DNA of 64,000 bases from Dermatemys mawii. Taxonomy: Eukaryota; Chordata; Testudines; Dermatemydidae. The stretch covers positions 124,001 to 188,000 of the forward strand of contig ML677481.1 in the NCBI GenBank assembly GCA_007922305.1. The letters are read 5' to 3'. Below, piece after piece: positions 45,223 to 57,719 of this stretch (position 1 is its first letter; every line of letters begins with the position of its first letter). The notes under the pieces were generated by a model. That model was not told the origin of the DNA. It ran no database searches and saw only the letters and a program-made list of their open reading frames with translations. The position numbers and the translations under genes are program-made.

Positions 45223-45506
45223 CAGTGGTCCCCAAACATTTTACCTCATACCTCACCCTTACTCCTGTCTGCACGCCCCGCTCCACTGGAGCCAGGGTTG
45301 GGAGTAGGGCCGCAGCTCTTCGGGGGGGAGGGGGATGTGGACAGGAGTAAGAGGGATGAGACTGGGGCCACAGCGGGGCCGAGAGCGGAGCTGGATGGCT
45401 CTCTCTCCCCATCTCCTGTGGCAGCTGGCCTGGGCCTCAGCTCTGCTCCCCCAAACATTCCTCCATGCACCCTAGGGGGGTGCAGCTTACTGTTTGGGGA
45501 CCTCTG
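45223..45506. mobile_element. hAT non-autonomous element (cagtggtcccc ends)
   Basis: Ends cagtggtccccaaacatt and tgtttggggacctctg are inverted. Flanks tcctatga (45215-45222) and tcctataa (45507-45514) form an 8-bp duplication with one difference. Same end type as 30480-30694. Confidence 0.82.
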
Positions 45507-45613
45507 TCCTATAATAGTGGAGGGATAGAGCGTCAGATCATCAGCTGGGACTGACGGGGAGCTTGGCCCTGTCAGGACCTTGGAGAATAGGAAGGAATCA
45601 GGCTTAGGGCCAG

Positions 45614-45988
45614 GGGTCTTCAAACTTTATGAGACGAGGCCATATTAAATTTTTGAAGGGGCTTCGCGGGCTGAAGCGACTGTGAAAAAATTCAATATAT
45701 GCAAATATTTGCAAAACCCCCCCTTTGCTCCTCCAGCCACTGCCGTGACCCACCCCCTTTACTCCTCCAGCCACTGCCGTGACCCACCCCCTTTGCTCTT
45801 CCAGCCACTGCCGTGGGGGCACTCACCCCTTTGCACATGGGGCCACTGGCAGCAGCTCGCAAGCAAGGTGGGGGGACAGTGGCAACTTCTCCACGTGCCT
45901 GCTTGGCGTGCCTGCTCAGCTGGAGGGCTGGACAAATCAAAGCCTCGGGCAGGATCCGGCCCTCGGGCCGTAGTTTGGAGACCCCTGC
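45614..45988. mobile_element. hAT non-autonomous element (caggggtcttcaaac ends)
   Basis: Ends caggggtcttcaaacttt and gtttggagacccctg are inverted. The interior has a short tandem duplication of ctccagccactgccgtgacc (about 45730-45800, three related units). Flanks are too diverged for a firm 8-bp duplication. Confidence 0.7.
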
Positions 45989-46499
45989 TTTAGGCAAACA
46001 CAACTCCCTGTGGAAGCTGGGGAAGGCAAGATCGGGAAGGGTAACCTCAAGGAGGGAGTTGAGAAGAAACCTTCCAGGTGCAATTGGAACCTGGGTCACT
46101 CTGTGCTTCTGGGACAATGGGGTGGAATGTTCCCAGAGACCGCCAGAGCCCTAGACTGTTGTGTGTCCCATATACAGGCCACTGGTCTGTGGTTTAGGGG
46201 ACCACCAAGGTCACTGCAAAGAGACAGAGATGGGGAAATGCACAGGCCAGAGCCTCCAAGTCCACTACCCCAGCTTGTGCCCATGATACCTGTCTGTATT
46301 TGTCCCTCTGGGGAGGGTCACAAAGTGGGGAGAGGCACCCCCGTGTGAGGAACTGGTGCCCTGTCCAGGCCAGTGAACCTGGCCATTGCATGCCCTGCCC
46401 TCTTGAGTTGGAGGATGGGGATGATGCAGGGATGCCAATTAGAGGGACCAGGGGCGGGGGAGAACCTCCCCCTCCCCCCGAGTTTCATTAAAGGAGGTG

Positions 46500-47300
46500 T
46501 TTGAGCTCCCAAGTGGAAATCTTAACTACAGCACAGAATTAGTATGAAATGTAAGTTCTATATCTGTGTACGGAAGTATGAAGTTGTGATGTTACCTGAT
46601 TACAATATGACCATCTAGAGCATTGTTGCAACCACTGTTATAGATTTGCAGCAAATCTTGTACAAAGGTTGTCAAGTGAGGTGTCTGTGAAAAGGTGATG
46701 ATTTGCTGGTTGTGATCATGCTATCTATGTGCATGAGTCATTTTTGTATGTGAAGCTATAAGTATTGGCTCTATGCTTGGATTGCAAATGTTTGCTCCTG
46801 GGGTAACGCCCACAAGGTAACACCCAGCACATCTCGGAGGGACTGTTCAAAGTAAGTGGCTCATCAAGAAACACTTGATTGACAATGGATCATGGGAGAC
46901 GCCCATCTATGCTGAAGGGACTGTCATGTAAACGTGCTGTCTGGAATGTATGTAACGGCTTCCTGCAGGGACTGAGGGAAATTGGGCATGAACATGTGAC
47001 TTGCCCATGTAACTCCAAACTCCATCTTGTTGCAGTAATTTTCCACAGTAAGAACAATGAGGTGCCCTTCACATGGCAAAAGCTATAAAAGGCCCTGGTA
47101 ACACCTCCACTTTGTCTTCACTCCTACTTCTTACCTCCGGAGGAACTTTGTTACAAACTGAAGCTCTGAACAATGGACTGAATGACCCATCCAAGCTGTG
47201 GATGTACTCCAGAGACTGGACTTAGGCCAGCAGTTTATTTCATCACTGCTACAAGCCTGAACCATGAACTTCGCCATTACTGTATGCAATTAATTCCTTT
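46500..47300 (+). repeat. LTR-like or retroelement-derived repeat with TATA box
   Basis: Contains a TATA-like gctataaaaggccctgg at 47081-47097, followed 30-60 bp later by ctccactttgtcttcactcc. Upstream are aacgcccacaaggtaacacc and gaaacacttgattgacaatg. The layout resembles the U3-R of a retroelement LTR, but ends and duplications were not found. No coding region. Confidence 0.35.
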
Positions 47301-47313
47301 AACCCATTTTAAC

Positions 47314-47389
<76 letters not shown>

Positions 47390-47391
47390 TC
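47314..47391 (+). repeat. (TTTC)n microsatellite, about 19 units
   Basis: An uninterrupted TTTC/CTTT run. It is followed by catagctgctcttaaattaa. Confidence 0.97.
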
Positions 47392-47436
47392 ATAGCTGCT
47401 CTTAAATTAAAAGAAGAGAAAAGGAAAGCTATGACT

Positions 47437-47710
47437 CTCCCAGCAGGACCGCTTGTATCGATTGGATTGTCGGTGTGGGGCATTGTGGGATGGCTCCTGG
47501 CAGCCAGTAACAGTCAGCATAGGCAATGCAGTGTCTGTACTGACACTGGGTCGACCTGTGACACGATGGCGCTGGAGAAGGTGCTGTTCTTACGTCAGCG
47601 TAGAGAGGCACTTACGTCGGCTGGAGCCGAAGTTAAGTGAAGACACTTCCACAGCCAGGTTGACACAAGGCAGCTTATGTCAACCCAATCGTGTTGTGTA
47701 GACCAGGCCC
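47437..47710. mobile_element. PIF/Harbinger-like element end
   Basis: Contains gcattgtgggatggctcctg (shared with the left-edge Harbinger element) and ends gtgttgtgtagaccaggccc. The left boundary is not clear. Confidence 0.55.
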
Positions 47711-48289
47711 TGGAGTGGTAACACACAACTCCTGGCATCATGGGACAGGCAAAGCATGGGAGTGAGGAGGGGGTTGCTGAGGCAGAGAGAGACTAATGAA
47801 ATCTACAGTTAACGGTGCTGCTCCACACACCAAGCAGGCCTGCAGCCTTAACATAGGCCTACTCGCCAAAGCTTTGTCAGTAACATTGGCCTTATTTTGG
47901 CACATCCTTGCCCGCCTCCACGCTCAATTTTGAGTCCTGTCAGTAAAACCCTGATGACGTTAAACCACCTCCGCAAATGACAGAAGTCCTCTACTGGCCC
48001 TGTTCGTTCAGTATGACACCTGTGTGGGGGCTGCATGACAGGTACCAGAGAAAACAGCCCTCCAGCAATGTCCCTGTCGCCGCTCAGGTGACTGCTCTAG
48101 TCACAATCTGGAACTCTCCTGCCAAGGGGTCACAGGGGCTGGAACCTCCCATTCCCTCACCTTTAGCCCATTGTGTTTTGGAAATTCCTCTGTCCCTGCA
48201 GCCCATCTTGGTGAGCTCAGATGTGGCTCTACCTGCTGCTCCAGCTGAAGGTCCTGTTGCTGTCTGGTCCAGGAAGGGAGTCCTAGCCC

Positions 48290-48815
48290 AGTGGTTCTCA
48301 ACCTTTTTGGGCTCAGGAGCCGTTTGTCAATGTTTGTGGCCTGTCGTGACCCAGTAAATAGCTGGGGGGTGGAGGCCCTGGGGTAGTTTGGTCGGATCCT
48401 GCCCTCTGGGAGTTGGTCCAGCCCGGCGCTCACCGCACAGTGGTGGCTTCTGCATCTCCTGTGCTGTGGGGCTGGGTGAGTTTGGCCCTCCCTTCTGGGC
48501 ATTGCAACTTCCGGGGTAGAATTACTGCTCAGGTTCCTCTCCATCCTCCGCTGACTGGACCCAGCCTGTGTGAGTGGAGCTGTGCCCTGGCTCATGGGAT
48601 TGCAGGGCCACTCACTCAGGTTTGGCCTACCCAGGCTCCCGTCGCCGTGGCGGCTGGGCCAAACTGAGTGGATCCCAGAGGTTGCGGTGCCTGGAGCAGG
48701 GAGGTGAGCCCACCCCACCCCATGGGACAGGAACTGCTGTGTGACCCTCTGAAACTTTCTGGTGACCCAATTTTGGGTCCCGGCCCACGGGTTGAGTTGA
48801 GAAACCCCGGAGTAA
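48290..48815. mobile_element. hAT-like element (cagtggttctcaac ends)
   Basis: Left end cagtggttctcaaccttttt, right end gttgagttgagaaaccccgg, inverted. The interior is GC-rich with long artificial frames on the minus strand. Confidence 0.6.
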
Positions 48816-49538
48816 ATGTCTTTGGTCTGTGTTGGGGCAGGAGGGAGGAGCAGGGCAAGCCCTGTTACGGAATCCCCACAGAGGAAGGTGTCTATTCCCA
48901 CATTTCAAAGGTGAGCCAGAGATTGGGGTAGGACAGAGAAGAGCAGCAATGCCAGGCAAAGGGGAAGAAACTCGGGCAGTCGTACTGTCAGGCAAAGGAG
49001 GCCAGCGGCCTTGCAGGGGCTGACTTCTGGGCCCATCGTGCTTCGCACAGACCCCTCCACCAACCTGTGGACACCTCCTAGGGCCTGGGGGAAGGAAATC
49101 CGGCCGCACCCAGTGATGTTGAGCTCACTGAGGTAGCCTGCAAACAACCCGGAGTTCTTCTAGTTTCTGACAAACCCGGACGCAGAACCCTCTGGGGACA
49201 GGGAAGGGAGCACAGGTGAGTACATGAATACACATACTTCTTTTTTCTGTTTACATGCTTCATGGGCTTCCAAACCTCCCCCTCCCTCTCCATCCCCTTC
49301 CTTTGCCCCCTTCAGTATGGTGGCTGTAAGCACACAGGCAAAGAAGGAATGAATTGCCATTTGAAGCAGACTCCCTATTTTAAATCATGCTCTGGTAACA
49401 AAAATAAGGGATATGGAAAGCAACTTTGAAACAGCTTATTTTTGAGATGAGCACTCTTCCCAGCAGAGAAAGGGTCACCTTTTTCATCAGACCCCCAGAG
49501 GTTTGGAGAACTCACAGACACAGCTGATTCTAGCTCAG

Positions 49539-49598
49539 CCAATGAGACACAGCCAGGAAACACCCAGTTCATGTCCCAGATGGCTAGAAATTGAAACT
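49539..49598 (+). promoter_or_regulatory. Gene E promoter: CCAAT box (49539-49543) and ISRE (49587-49598)
   Basis: ctcagccaatgag carries a CCAAT box. GAAATTGAAACT at 49587-49598 is a perfect match to the interferon-stimulated response element core (GAAANNGAAACT) and ends 31 bp before the ATG. The CCAAT-to-ISRE arrangement is repeated upstream of gene F and, decayed, upstream of remnant A. Confidence 0.7.
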
Positions 49599-49628
49599 AA
49601 CTTTTTGTTCCCCTTCCCTCCAGAAGCC

Positions 49629-52600
49629 ATGGCTGCAGAGAGCTCTGCAGAAAGCCTCCGGGATGAACTTTCTTGTCCCATCTGCCTGGAGTATTTCACA
49701 GACCCGGTGTCTACTGAGTGCGGGCACAATTTCTGCCGGGCCTGCATCAGCCAGTGCTGGGGGGAGTCAGAGCCAAACTTCTCCTGCCCCCAGTGCAGAG
49801 AAACTGCCCAGCAAAGAAACCTGCGGCCCAACAGGCAGCTGGGGAACGTGGTGGAGTTAGTGAAACGACTGAGGTTCCAGGCGGTGACAGAGCCCGAGGG
49901 GGAGAGAATGTGTGAGAGGCACCAGGAGGCCCTGAAACTGTTCTGTGAGGAGGATCAAACCCCCATCTGCATGGTGTGTGATAAATCCAAGGCTCACCGA
50001 TCTCACACCGTAGTTCCCATAGAGGAGGCTGCCCAGGAGTACAAGGTAGGAAATCTCCACCTAGCATTAATGTTTGTACCTACGGGGTTTTTCAGATATA
50101 TCTCCAGGCCCAGAGTACAGCGGCTCCTGTAGCCTGCGGCCATAACTGTGGATTCCCAGACTTTCAATGTTAGGGTTTCCTTCTGGTGGCACCTTATTTC
50201 CTGCTGTCACAAAGGTTGGTTGTTTTTGCGAACTACCGTGTTATGATAAAGATTTTGAACCTTACCTACGGATCTCTGCTCTGACCTGAGGACCAATTTC
50301 CAGTGGTGAGTGGGGAAAAATATTCATTCTCTTGTGATGCCCTGTTCCTCAGCCAATATTTCTGTTCCAACACATGGTGCTGCCGAGCGGGACATACCAG
50401 AACCAGCCCCGCCAGCCCCCACCGTTCTAAAATCCTGAGATCTTTAAAAGATTCAATTAGGCTGCAGGAATTTATCCTCCCACGCTTTGCTTCATTTATT
50501 TCAAAGCAACAGAGAAATAACTTGATTCTTGGTCCTCAAAAGATGCAGGTGGATGCGAGACGAGGCAGGGGTGTAATCAGAATCCCTGACTGGTGGACAG
50601 ATGAGGAAGAATTTTTGGAGCAAACGTGACACCATCTAGGATTAGCAATGTGACAGCAGAGTTGTAGAAAAGAGATCTTCATTGAGCACACTGAGAGGCC
50701 AGTGCTACATGCAGAGGCACTAGGGTTTGTTCATTGGCTGCCCAGATCCGGTTTGCGCTCCTAATCCCCAGGTGTCAGAATGAACTAGCTCTCCTCTGCG
50801 ACCTGCTGCTTCCCCCCAGTTTCTACAGTGTCCATGGCCTCGCCTGTGAGTTGCCATGTGGGTGCTTTCCCAGCCTGCTGCTGGGTTAAATAAGCTGGAA
50901 AGCTAAATCTGCAGCAGTGTTATTGGTGGGGAAGGAGGGAATCATTGCACCTCAAGCTCCAAAAGAAAAAAAATCCCCCCCCCCATGTCCCTTTGCCCAG
51001 GAACAATTGCAGACCCAACTGCAGACTCTGAAGGAAGAGAGAGAAAAGCTCCTGAGATGGAAAGTGACTGGAGAGAAGAGAAGCTCAGAGTACCTGGTAG
51101 GTGCCCAGTGTTGTTCCCCGCAGGGCCGCGGGGATCAGTGTCGGTGTGGGAGGTTTGGGCATCTCTCTGGGGCTGTGTGCTGCTAGTTGAGGATCGTATG
51201 TGTCTGTTTCTGTTCCACTCTGTGGTCTGGAGAGGGATTGAGACTCCTTGCCAGGCTCTGGGGCAGATTCCCCAGGAGCTTCGGGCAGCTTTGGGCCAGG
51301 GAAGATGCTGATTGAATCCAGCAGCAGGTGCAACCTGTGCTCCCCTCTGCCCAGGATGGATGGGATGTGGGGTCATGGCCCTGCCTCCTCCCTCCAGCTC
51401 TGGCAGTGCCAAGTCTTCCTTAATGGGCCATCCCCAGCTATCAGAGAGGCCTGCTGGGCTCGGCTTCAGGCTTGATCTTTGTCTGTGTCTGCACACACTG
51501 TCTGTTTCATTCTATACCAGGGGTGGGCAAACTATGGCCCACGGGCCGGATTGGCCTATCAGGGCTTTGGATCTGCCCTGCGGGACTGTCACCCCCGTGG
51601 CGCTGTGGTCCCGAGCCGCTCCCAGAAGCGGCCGGCACCATGTCCCTGTGGCCCCTGGAAGGTTGGGGGATGAGGGGTAGAGAGCTCCACATGCTGCCCT
51701 CGCCTGCAAGCACCGCCCCACAAACTCCCATTGGCTGGGAACAGGGAACTGCAGCCAATGGGAGCTTCAGGGGAGATACCCACAGGCGAGGGCAGCGCGT
51801 GGAGCCCTCTGCCCCCAAATCCCTTCACAGGGACATCCTGCTGGCCGCTTCCAGGTGTGGTGCAGGGCCTGCCCTGGCCACGGTGCACGCCGCTGCCATC
51901 CTGGAGCTGCTCTAGGTAAGCGGCACCGGGCTGGAGCTCGAGCCGCTCCTGCACCCCGCACCCCAATCCTCTGCCCTGAGCCCCCTGTCTGCACCCCACT
52001 GGGTTGCAGTGTGGTGTTGGGGTGACCTTCACTCTGCATTCTCTTGATTTCAGAGCTGTGTTTGTCTTCGCTTCATTCTTGATGTCATGGTAAGTTTATG
52101 GCATTGGGCTGCACGAGAGATCCTGAGCTCTGCACTACATAGTTAGCCTTTAGGGACTGAATTCTCATGTCTCTCCAGAGGTGCGGCCGGGCGTCCTTCC
52201 GGGGCATGTGAATATCTGGAGCTTCCTCATTGAAACTGGGGAGTTTTGGTTTGTTTTCTTATTCTGTGTTTTCTTTACCCCCTTCAGTCTCTCTCAGGAA
52301 GTCTCTGCTCATGTACCTCTGAATCCTGCCCTTTCTACAGCTGGAAGGAATTAGATTGTCATAGGTCACTGATCACAACAGAAGCAAACCATGTCAGATG
52401 GGAAGGGAATTTAGGGCAAGTTGGGACTGCCTAGGAAAATCTTCTCTTTGATCAAATGGGGAAAGTTTCTGTTTGTTTTTGAGGTGCTGAATATTAAGAA
52501 ATTCCCTCTCCTGCGGACACAGGGCTGTGTCAAATCTCCCCTGCCTGTTGGTGTGTCCTTGATGTGCCCTTTCCCTGTTTGTGCCTCTTTTTTACAGGGA

Positions 52601-55600
52601 AAGAAAGATGCTGAAAGAGAGAAAATTGTGTCTCAATTTAAGCAGCTGCACCAGTTTCTGGAGGAAAAAGAGCGACTCCTGCTGGCCGAGCTGGGAGAGC
52701 TGGAGAAGGAGATTGTGAAGCAGCAGGATGGAAATATCACCAAACTCTCTGTGGAGATTTCCCGTCTCAGTGAGCTGATCAGCGAGATGGAGGGGAAGTG
52801 CCAGCAGCCCGCGAGTGAATTCCTGCAGGTGAGACCTCAGAGCCTTGGCGATATTTGGGAAATGGATGAACAGGGAGACCCATGCGGCTTGGAGTGCAGG
52901 ATCCTAACACTACAGTGGATCTCATTGTTTCTAGTGTTTACATAGGAATCCTCTCTCTCGCTCTCTCTTTAGTGGTACCTCACTTTATTGTTAGGAACTA
53001 GTGTTAAAATGTGAATTCTCTGGTTTATGATCACTTCCACTTGCTTCTGTTTTATTATTCTCTTTTCTATTATTAATAATTTGATTAGGGGTTTGAAGAG
53101 CTTTCATATCACCCATAACTGAGCTCTTTGTTCTCTGTCTCCCCCGCTCTAGGATGTCAGAAGCACCTTGAGCAGGTACGTGGCTCCATCTCACTCTGAG
53201 GGACACGTCACTGTGCGGGGAGGGGGAGGCTTGAGCCCCAGGCGAGGCCCACATCTCCTCAGGACACCACGGCCAACTGTGCAGGGCAGAGTCACCCCTC
53301 AGATCGAAATCTTGACATTACTCCTGGGATTGATGCTCTTTATTCGAGACGCTGAGGTGATGACACATGAGGGCAGGTTAATAGACTCGAATATTTTCAT
53401 TAAATCACTTCTGCAAATCCAGACTTAGACGGCTACCTCTCTGATTCTATTAAATCTCTTGTGTCCCGGGGAACAGGAATATGGAGCCTTCCAGAACAGC
53501 AGTGTTCAAATATATCCATCTTGTGTCTGTTTGGTGCCCTGTGTGAGGTGATTTGGGTCTCCATCCATTTCTGACCTGGCAGGTGTGTCCACGCCACAAA
53601 GCTTAGCGGAGTCAATGCAGCTTGTTGGCCCCTCTGCCTGCTCCAATTCCCCTCGATGTCGTCTCTCGCCAGGTCATGCTGGAAACAAACTGGGCCGCTG
53701 TGGGTATAGCTTGCGCTGCCATTGCCCGAGTGGTACCTGCTCAGGTGGGATACAGAGAACAATCCAGCCTCCAGGCCCCGCAGTCCAGCAGCTCTCCTGG
53801 CAGGAAATTCACCTGAAATGCGGATAAAATTGTGATTTACAATCAATTAATTAGAGAAGTCTGTTTTTCTCCAGGTGCGAGCAGGGGAAGTTCCAGCAGC
53901 CGATGGAGATTTCTCCTGATCTGGCAAAGAGATTTGGTGATTTTACCCAGAAAAACATTGTACTAAAGGAGACTCTGAAGAAATTCCAAGGTATTGAGCG
54001 GGGATTGAAAAAGGAAAATGGAGTCTGATCTCTGTGAATGTTGGAGAAAACGGGCTGTGTCCAATTATCTGCGAACGTAAAACCCAATTTAAGAACATGG
54101 AGGAAATATAGACAAATTTTTAAGTTAGCTAAACAAATTTTTCCAAGACACAAGCTATTTATGGAAAAACAAGCATGGTCTGAATGTGATTCACTGTCAC
54201 CTTGTTTGCCTTAATTCTTGAGGACTGCAAAGTACTTGCTCGTGTGGAACTCTGTGCTAATGCAAAGGGCTCCATCTTTTCTTCCTGAGTCTGTTTCATG
54301 CCAGTCTGACTTGTCTAGCAATTTCCTCTTGTAGAAAGGCGAGAAACACTAAATGCCACTTAAGCCGTGCTTATAACCATGTTATTAGTGCAGAAAGAGG
54401 GTCCATAAGCCTGATACTGGCCCATCTCCATATGGGCAAATTGTATAGTGTGTGTGTCTCTTTTTATTTCTCTCTCTGAGTTTCTCTGCCTTTTCCTCTC
54501 TGTTCGTGGCCCAGAATTAAAGCACAGTTTTATCATAGAACGGGGGTGGGCAAACTACGGCCCGCGGGCCACTTGTGGCCCGCCGGCCATTTTTATCTGG
54601 CCCGCCAGCACAGGCCGGGAAAGCGGGGCCAGTGGCCCCGCGCTCCTGGCCTGGGGGGCTGGTCTGAGCGCACCGCGCCGCACTGGGCCCCGCACTCCCG
54701 GGCCGCTGGCCGGGCCAAGCGCAGCAAGCCTCCTCCCCAGAGCTGCGCCATGTAGACAGTGCTCCGGGGGGGCCGGGGCTGCACGCCCCGCCCTCCCCCG
54801 AAGGCGCTGCGTGGACAGCGCTCTGGGACTGCATGTCCTGTCCTCCCCTGGAGCTGTGCCGCGCGGAAAGTGCTCCAGGGGGCTGGGGCTAGATGCCCCC
54901 CGCAGCCACGCAAACAGAGCTCTGGCGGGCCAAGGCTGCACGCTTCTTCCCTCCCCCGGAGCTGCGCCGTGTGGGCAGCGCTCCCCCCTCCCCCGGAGCT
55001 GTGCCAAGCAGCTATGATAATGGGGGGATAGGGGGTGGGGTTCTGGGATGGTGGTTGGGGTGGGCTCTGGAGGGGGCAGTCAGGGAGCAGGGGGGTTGGA
55101 TGGGGGTGGGGTTCTGGAGTGGTGATTAGCGGGCAGGAGGGGAGGGTGAATAGGGGTTGGGGCAGTCAGAGGACAGGGAGCAGGGGCATTGGGTAGGGGG
55201 TGGGGTCCTGGGGGGTGATTAGGGGTCTCTGGCAGGGGCAGTCAGGCGACAAGGTGTGGGGGGGTTAGATGGGTTGGGGATTCTGAGGGGACTGTTAGGG
55301 GGCGGGAAGTCGGAGGGGGCTGGATAGGGGATGGGGCTTTCTCTTCCTGGGCCTCCATATAATTTTGCAAACCTGATGTGGCCTTCGGACCAAAAAGTTT
55401 GCCCACCCCTGTCATAGAATCTCAGGGTTGGAAGGGACCTCAGGTCATCTAGTCCAACCTCCTGCTTAAAGTAGGTTATTCTGATTAATTGTAGCAATCC
55501 TGTATGAAACATAATTTTGATATCATGAAATCTCTTTTTCTCACTCTCCTTCCTAGATGCCCTGAAGTTTGAACAGCAGACAGCAAGTAAGTGGATCTCT

Positions 55601-56626
55601 GGCAAAAGGGGGTTGTGGAATGGGTGGGATTTTAGATAGATTGAGAGAAAAGGACAGTTTGTGTTGGCGCTGGATTCACTTGAGGAAGAAGCTTCTGAGA
55701 TCAAAGTAAACAGAGGCCCCCATCCATGGAGAGTGAGCATTGCAGGGGAGGGAGCTGGCCTTAAGCACTCCAATATATTATTAACCCCCTAATTGCTGTG
55801 CCGTGTACTGCCTGAGTGAGGGCTCTGATTTCTCTATTATGCTGAGGATGTGGGTGCCTGGTCTGACTCTCCCTTGGTGTCCCCGTAGGACATCGCCCCC
55901 TTCTTTGTCTCTCCCTGTGGGTCCCACCTCTCCCTTCATCCTGGGCTCTAAGGTTGCCAACTGGGCCCCTCCATCCTCTCTGTCTTTGGGAGGTCTCCCC
56001 TGGACGCTGCCGCCTCCTCTCCCATTCCCCATGGGCTGGGGGCCCCCTTCCTTCCACTCAGGGCTGCTCCCTCCTCCCCCACCCTGGACTGGGGTTTGTG
56101 CTCCTCTCTCTGCTGCCTCCTTGATTCCCGCTGACTGCGGGTGTCCCCCCAGCAGCTGAGGCTGATGCCCCTTCGATCCCACCCCAGGCTCAGCTGCCTG
56201 CCCAGCCCTGTCCCTGCTGCTGGGAGTGGGTCAGCCTCAGCAGGGGGAGCAGGGACATGCAGCCAGGGAAGAGGCAGAATCTGCAGCCAAAACCTGTAGC
56301 AATTATGGCACCTCTAGGAGGAAGGAGCCGTTGTTGAGCCCCAGCACAGAGGCAGCTCCTTGGGATCCAGCCAGAACAAGGCTGCTGAGGAGTGGAAGGA
56401 ATTGTCCCAGCCTCCTCAGGGCCCAGCTCTGCCCCTAGCGCTCTGACTCTCTCTCTCCCCAGTGAATGAAACTCTGGACCCAGCCATGGCTCCTTCCTGG
56501 TCCTCTTTGCCTGCGCAGCAGAGAAGTATGAGAAGGGGAGACAGACCAGAGCTATGGCCGCTCTCAAGCTTCCGCATGCTCAGCTCTGTAAAGCCCCAAA
56601 ACCTTTGGGGCAGCCCTGGGTCTTAG
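49629..56626 (+). CDS. TRIM gene E: RING/B-box/coiled-coil protein with a PRY-SPRY exon cut short
   Basis: Exons: 49629-50045, 51001-51096, 52598-52828, 53153-53175, 53875-53990, 55557-55586, 56463-56626. They join in frame to 358 codons plus stop. The RING is complete (C16, C19, C31, H33, C36, C39, C53, C56) and so is the B-box2 (C95, H98, C106, C114, C117, H123, H126). Coiled-coil exons are standard: 32 codons, then 77 codons with QFLEEKERLLLAELGELEKE. The final exon begins NETLDPAMAPSW, clearly the PRY start, but homology ends after about 32 codons near 56560. The frame then runs about 22 unrelated codons to TAG at 56624-56626. The missing remainder of the same exon lies at 59923-60492. 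If expressed, the product is a TRIM without a SPRY recognition domain. It could be a short regulatory TRIM or a recently broken gene. Substitution of alanine by methionine at the exon 6-7 junction is also unusual. Confidence 0.8.
51519..51990. mobile_element. hAT element, left end only (caggggtgggcaaac)
   Basis: ccaggggtgggcaaactatg and gcccacgggccggattggcc form the left end, shared with 54541. No matching right end was found before exon 3 of gene E, so the copy is truncated or its right end is decayed. Confidence 0.6.
54541..55411. mobile_element. hAT element of 871 bp (cgggggtgggcaaac ends)
   Basis: Ends cgggggtgggcaaac and gtttgcccacccctg are inverted repeats. tcatagaa flanks at 54533-54540 and 55412-55419 are identical. 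However, tcatagaa is also the 8-bp terminal repeat unit of the CR1 into which it is inserted, so the duplication may be partly that repeat. The interior is GC-rich (ctgcgccatgtagacagtgc variants in tandem) and non-coding. It lies in intron 5 of gene E. Confidence 0.85.
55412..55480 (-). mobile_element. CR1 LINE 3' terminus
   Basis: tcatagaatctcagggttgg, aagggacctcaggtcatcta, gtccaacctcctgcttaaag: a CR1 end in minus orientation, abutting the hAT element. Confidence 0.85.
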
Positions 56627-56736
56627 TGTCCACCTTCCGCCTCTTCCTATCCCTGTTCTGACCTTCCTGCAGGCTCCCACCACAGCTGACTGCTGCACCA
56701 TGGTGAGTCTTCCTCGGGAGGGCATCTAGTAACTTA

Positions 56737-57244
56737 GGCTTTGTCTACACCAGGCCTGCACAACTCGGAAAGCGCCGAGGGCCGTATTACTGCAAAAAAC
56801 CCGGCTGAGGGCCGAAAAGCCCCGCCCTCGCCCCGCCCCCATCCGCTTGGCCCCCCCCCCCCCGGGGGGGGGGGTGCACCCCTGCTCACACCGCCCCCCA
56901 CAGGCTGCACAGTTAAGACCGTGCAGGCCGCATGTGCCCCCGGGCCACATGTTGTGAAGGCCTGGTCTACACTGCCAATTGAATGACAAAACTTTTGTCG
57001 TTCACAGGTGCTTAAAGAAGTCTCTCTGCCCCCCCCTCACGAAATACAAAAAGGTTTGCCTCAGCAAGTGGCGGTGTAAACGGCTTGTTGTTGGCAGGAG
57101 CGGTCTCCTGTGGACAACGGGAACCCTGCTCGTAGGGGGCGGGAGTATTGTGTCCACAAACAGCGTTTACACTGCCCGGGTTTTAGCGACACAGCGATGT
57201 TGAAATGGCCATGTCCCTAAAAGCTGTGTAGTGTAGAAAAAGCC
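56737..57244. mobile_element. PIF/Harbinger-like MITE with TTA duplication, hosting a nested hAT
   Basis: Ends ggctttgtctacac and gtgtagaaaaagcc are inverted and flanked by TTA at 56734-56736 and 57245-57247. A 3-bp TTA duplication is diagnostic for PIF/Harbinger. The element is split by a hAT insertion at 56751-56964. Confidence 0.85.
56751..56964. mobile_element. hAT non-autonomous element nested in a Harbinger MITE
   Basis: Ends caggcctgcacaac and gttgtgaaggcctg are inverted. The 8-bp flanks gtctacac at 56743-56750 and 56965-56972 are identical and come from the Harbinger end. The interior includes a C-run directly followed by a G-run (about 56850-56872). Confidence 0.92.
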
Positions 57245-57719
57245 TTAAAAGTGAAAAAGCCTCCAGCCTGCCAGACCTATCAGCACAACATTGAAACGGT
57301 TAAAGAGCCATGAAAGTGGTCATGAAGCCATTTAACAGGCACTTGCCAAACTGTCAGTTTCTGAATTTACTGACCAAAACAGCTGGGCATTACCGTAATA
57401 TTTACTCAGAACCCGTTAGTCTGTAGAACCTTAGTTTAAAATTTGCTTTTAAAATATTTCATTACTGTGTTGCTGAAGGTTATAAAATCACATTTCTAAA
57501 AAATCCTTGCATAGATTTTTAGATGCACAATCATCTTTAGCCTTAAATGCTTGGATCTTGAGAGAGAGTTTTTTAAATAAATCTCTCAAAAGACCACTGT
57601 AGAACTGATAAATGAAATTTTTTGTAGATTGTTCATGTTAAACTTCATAAGTAAAGTTTTATGAATGAAACTTCATTCTTTCACAAAACCTAGTACCCCA
57701 ATAACTGACTAATTGACAA

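Noticed and set aside
54448..55017. Alanine/proline-rich frames on both strands
   Set aside because: They lie inside the hAT element at 54541-55411 and reflect its tandem GC-rich interior.
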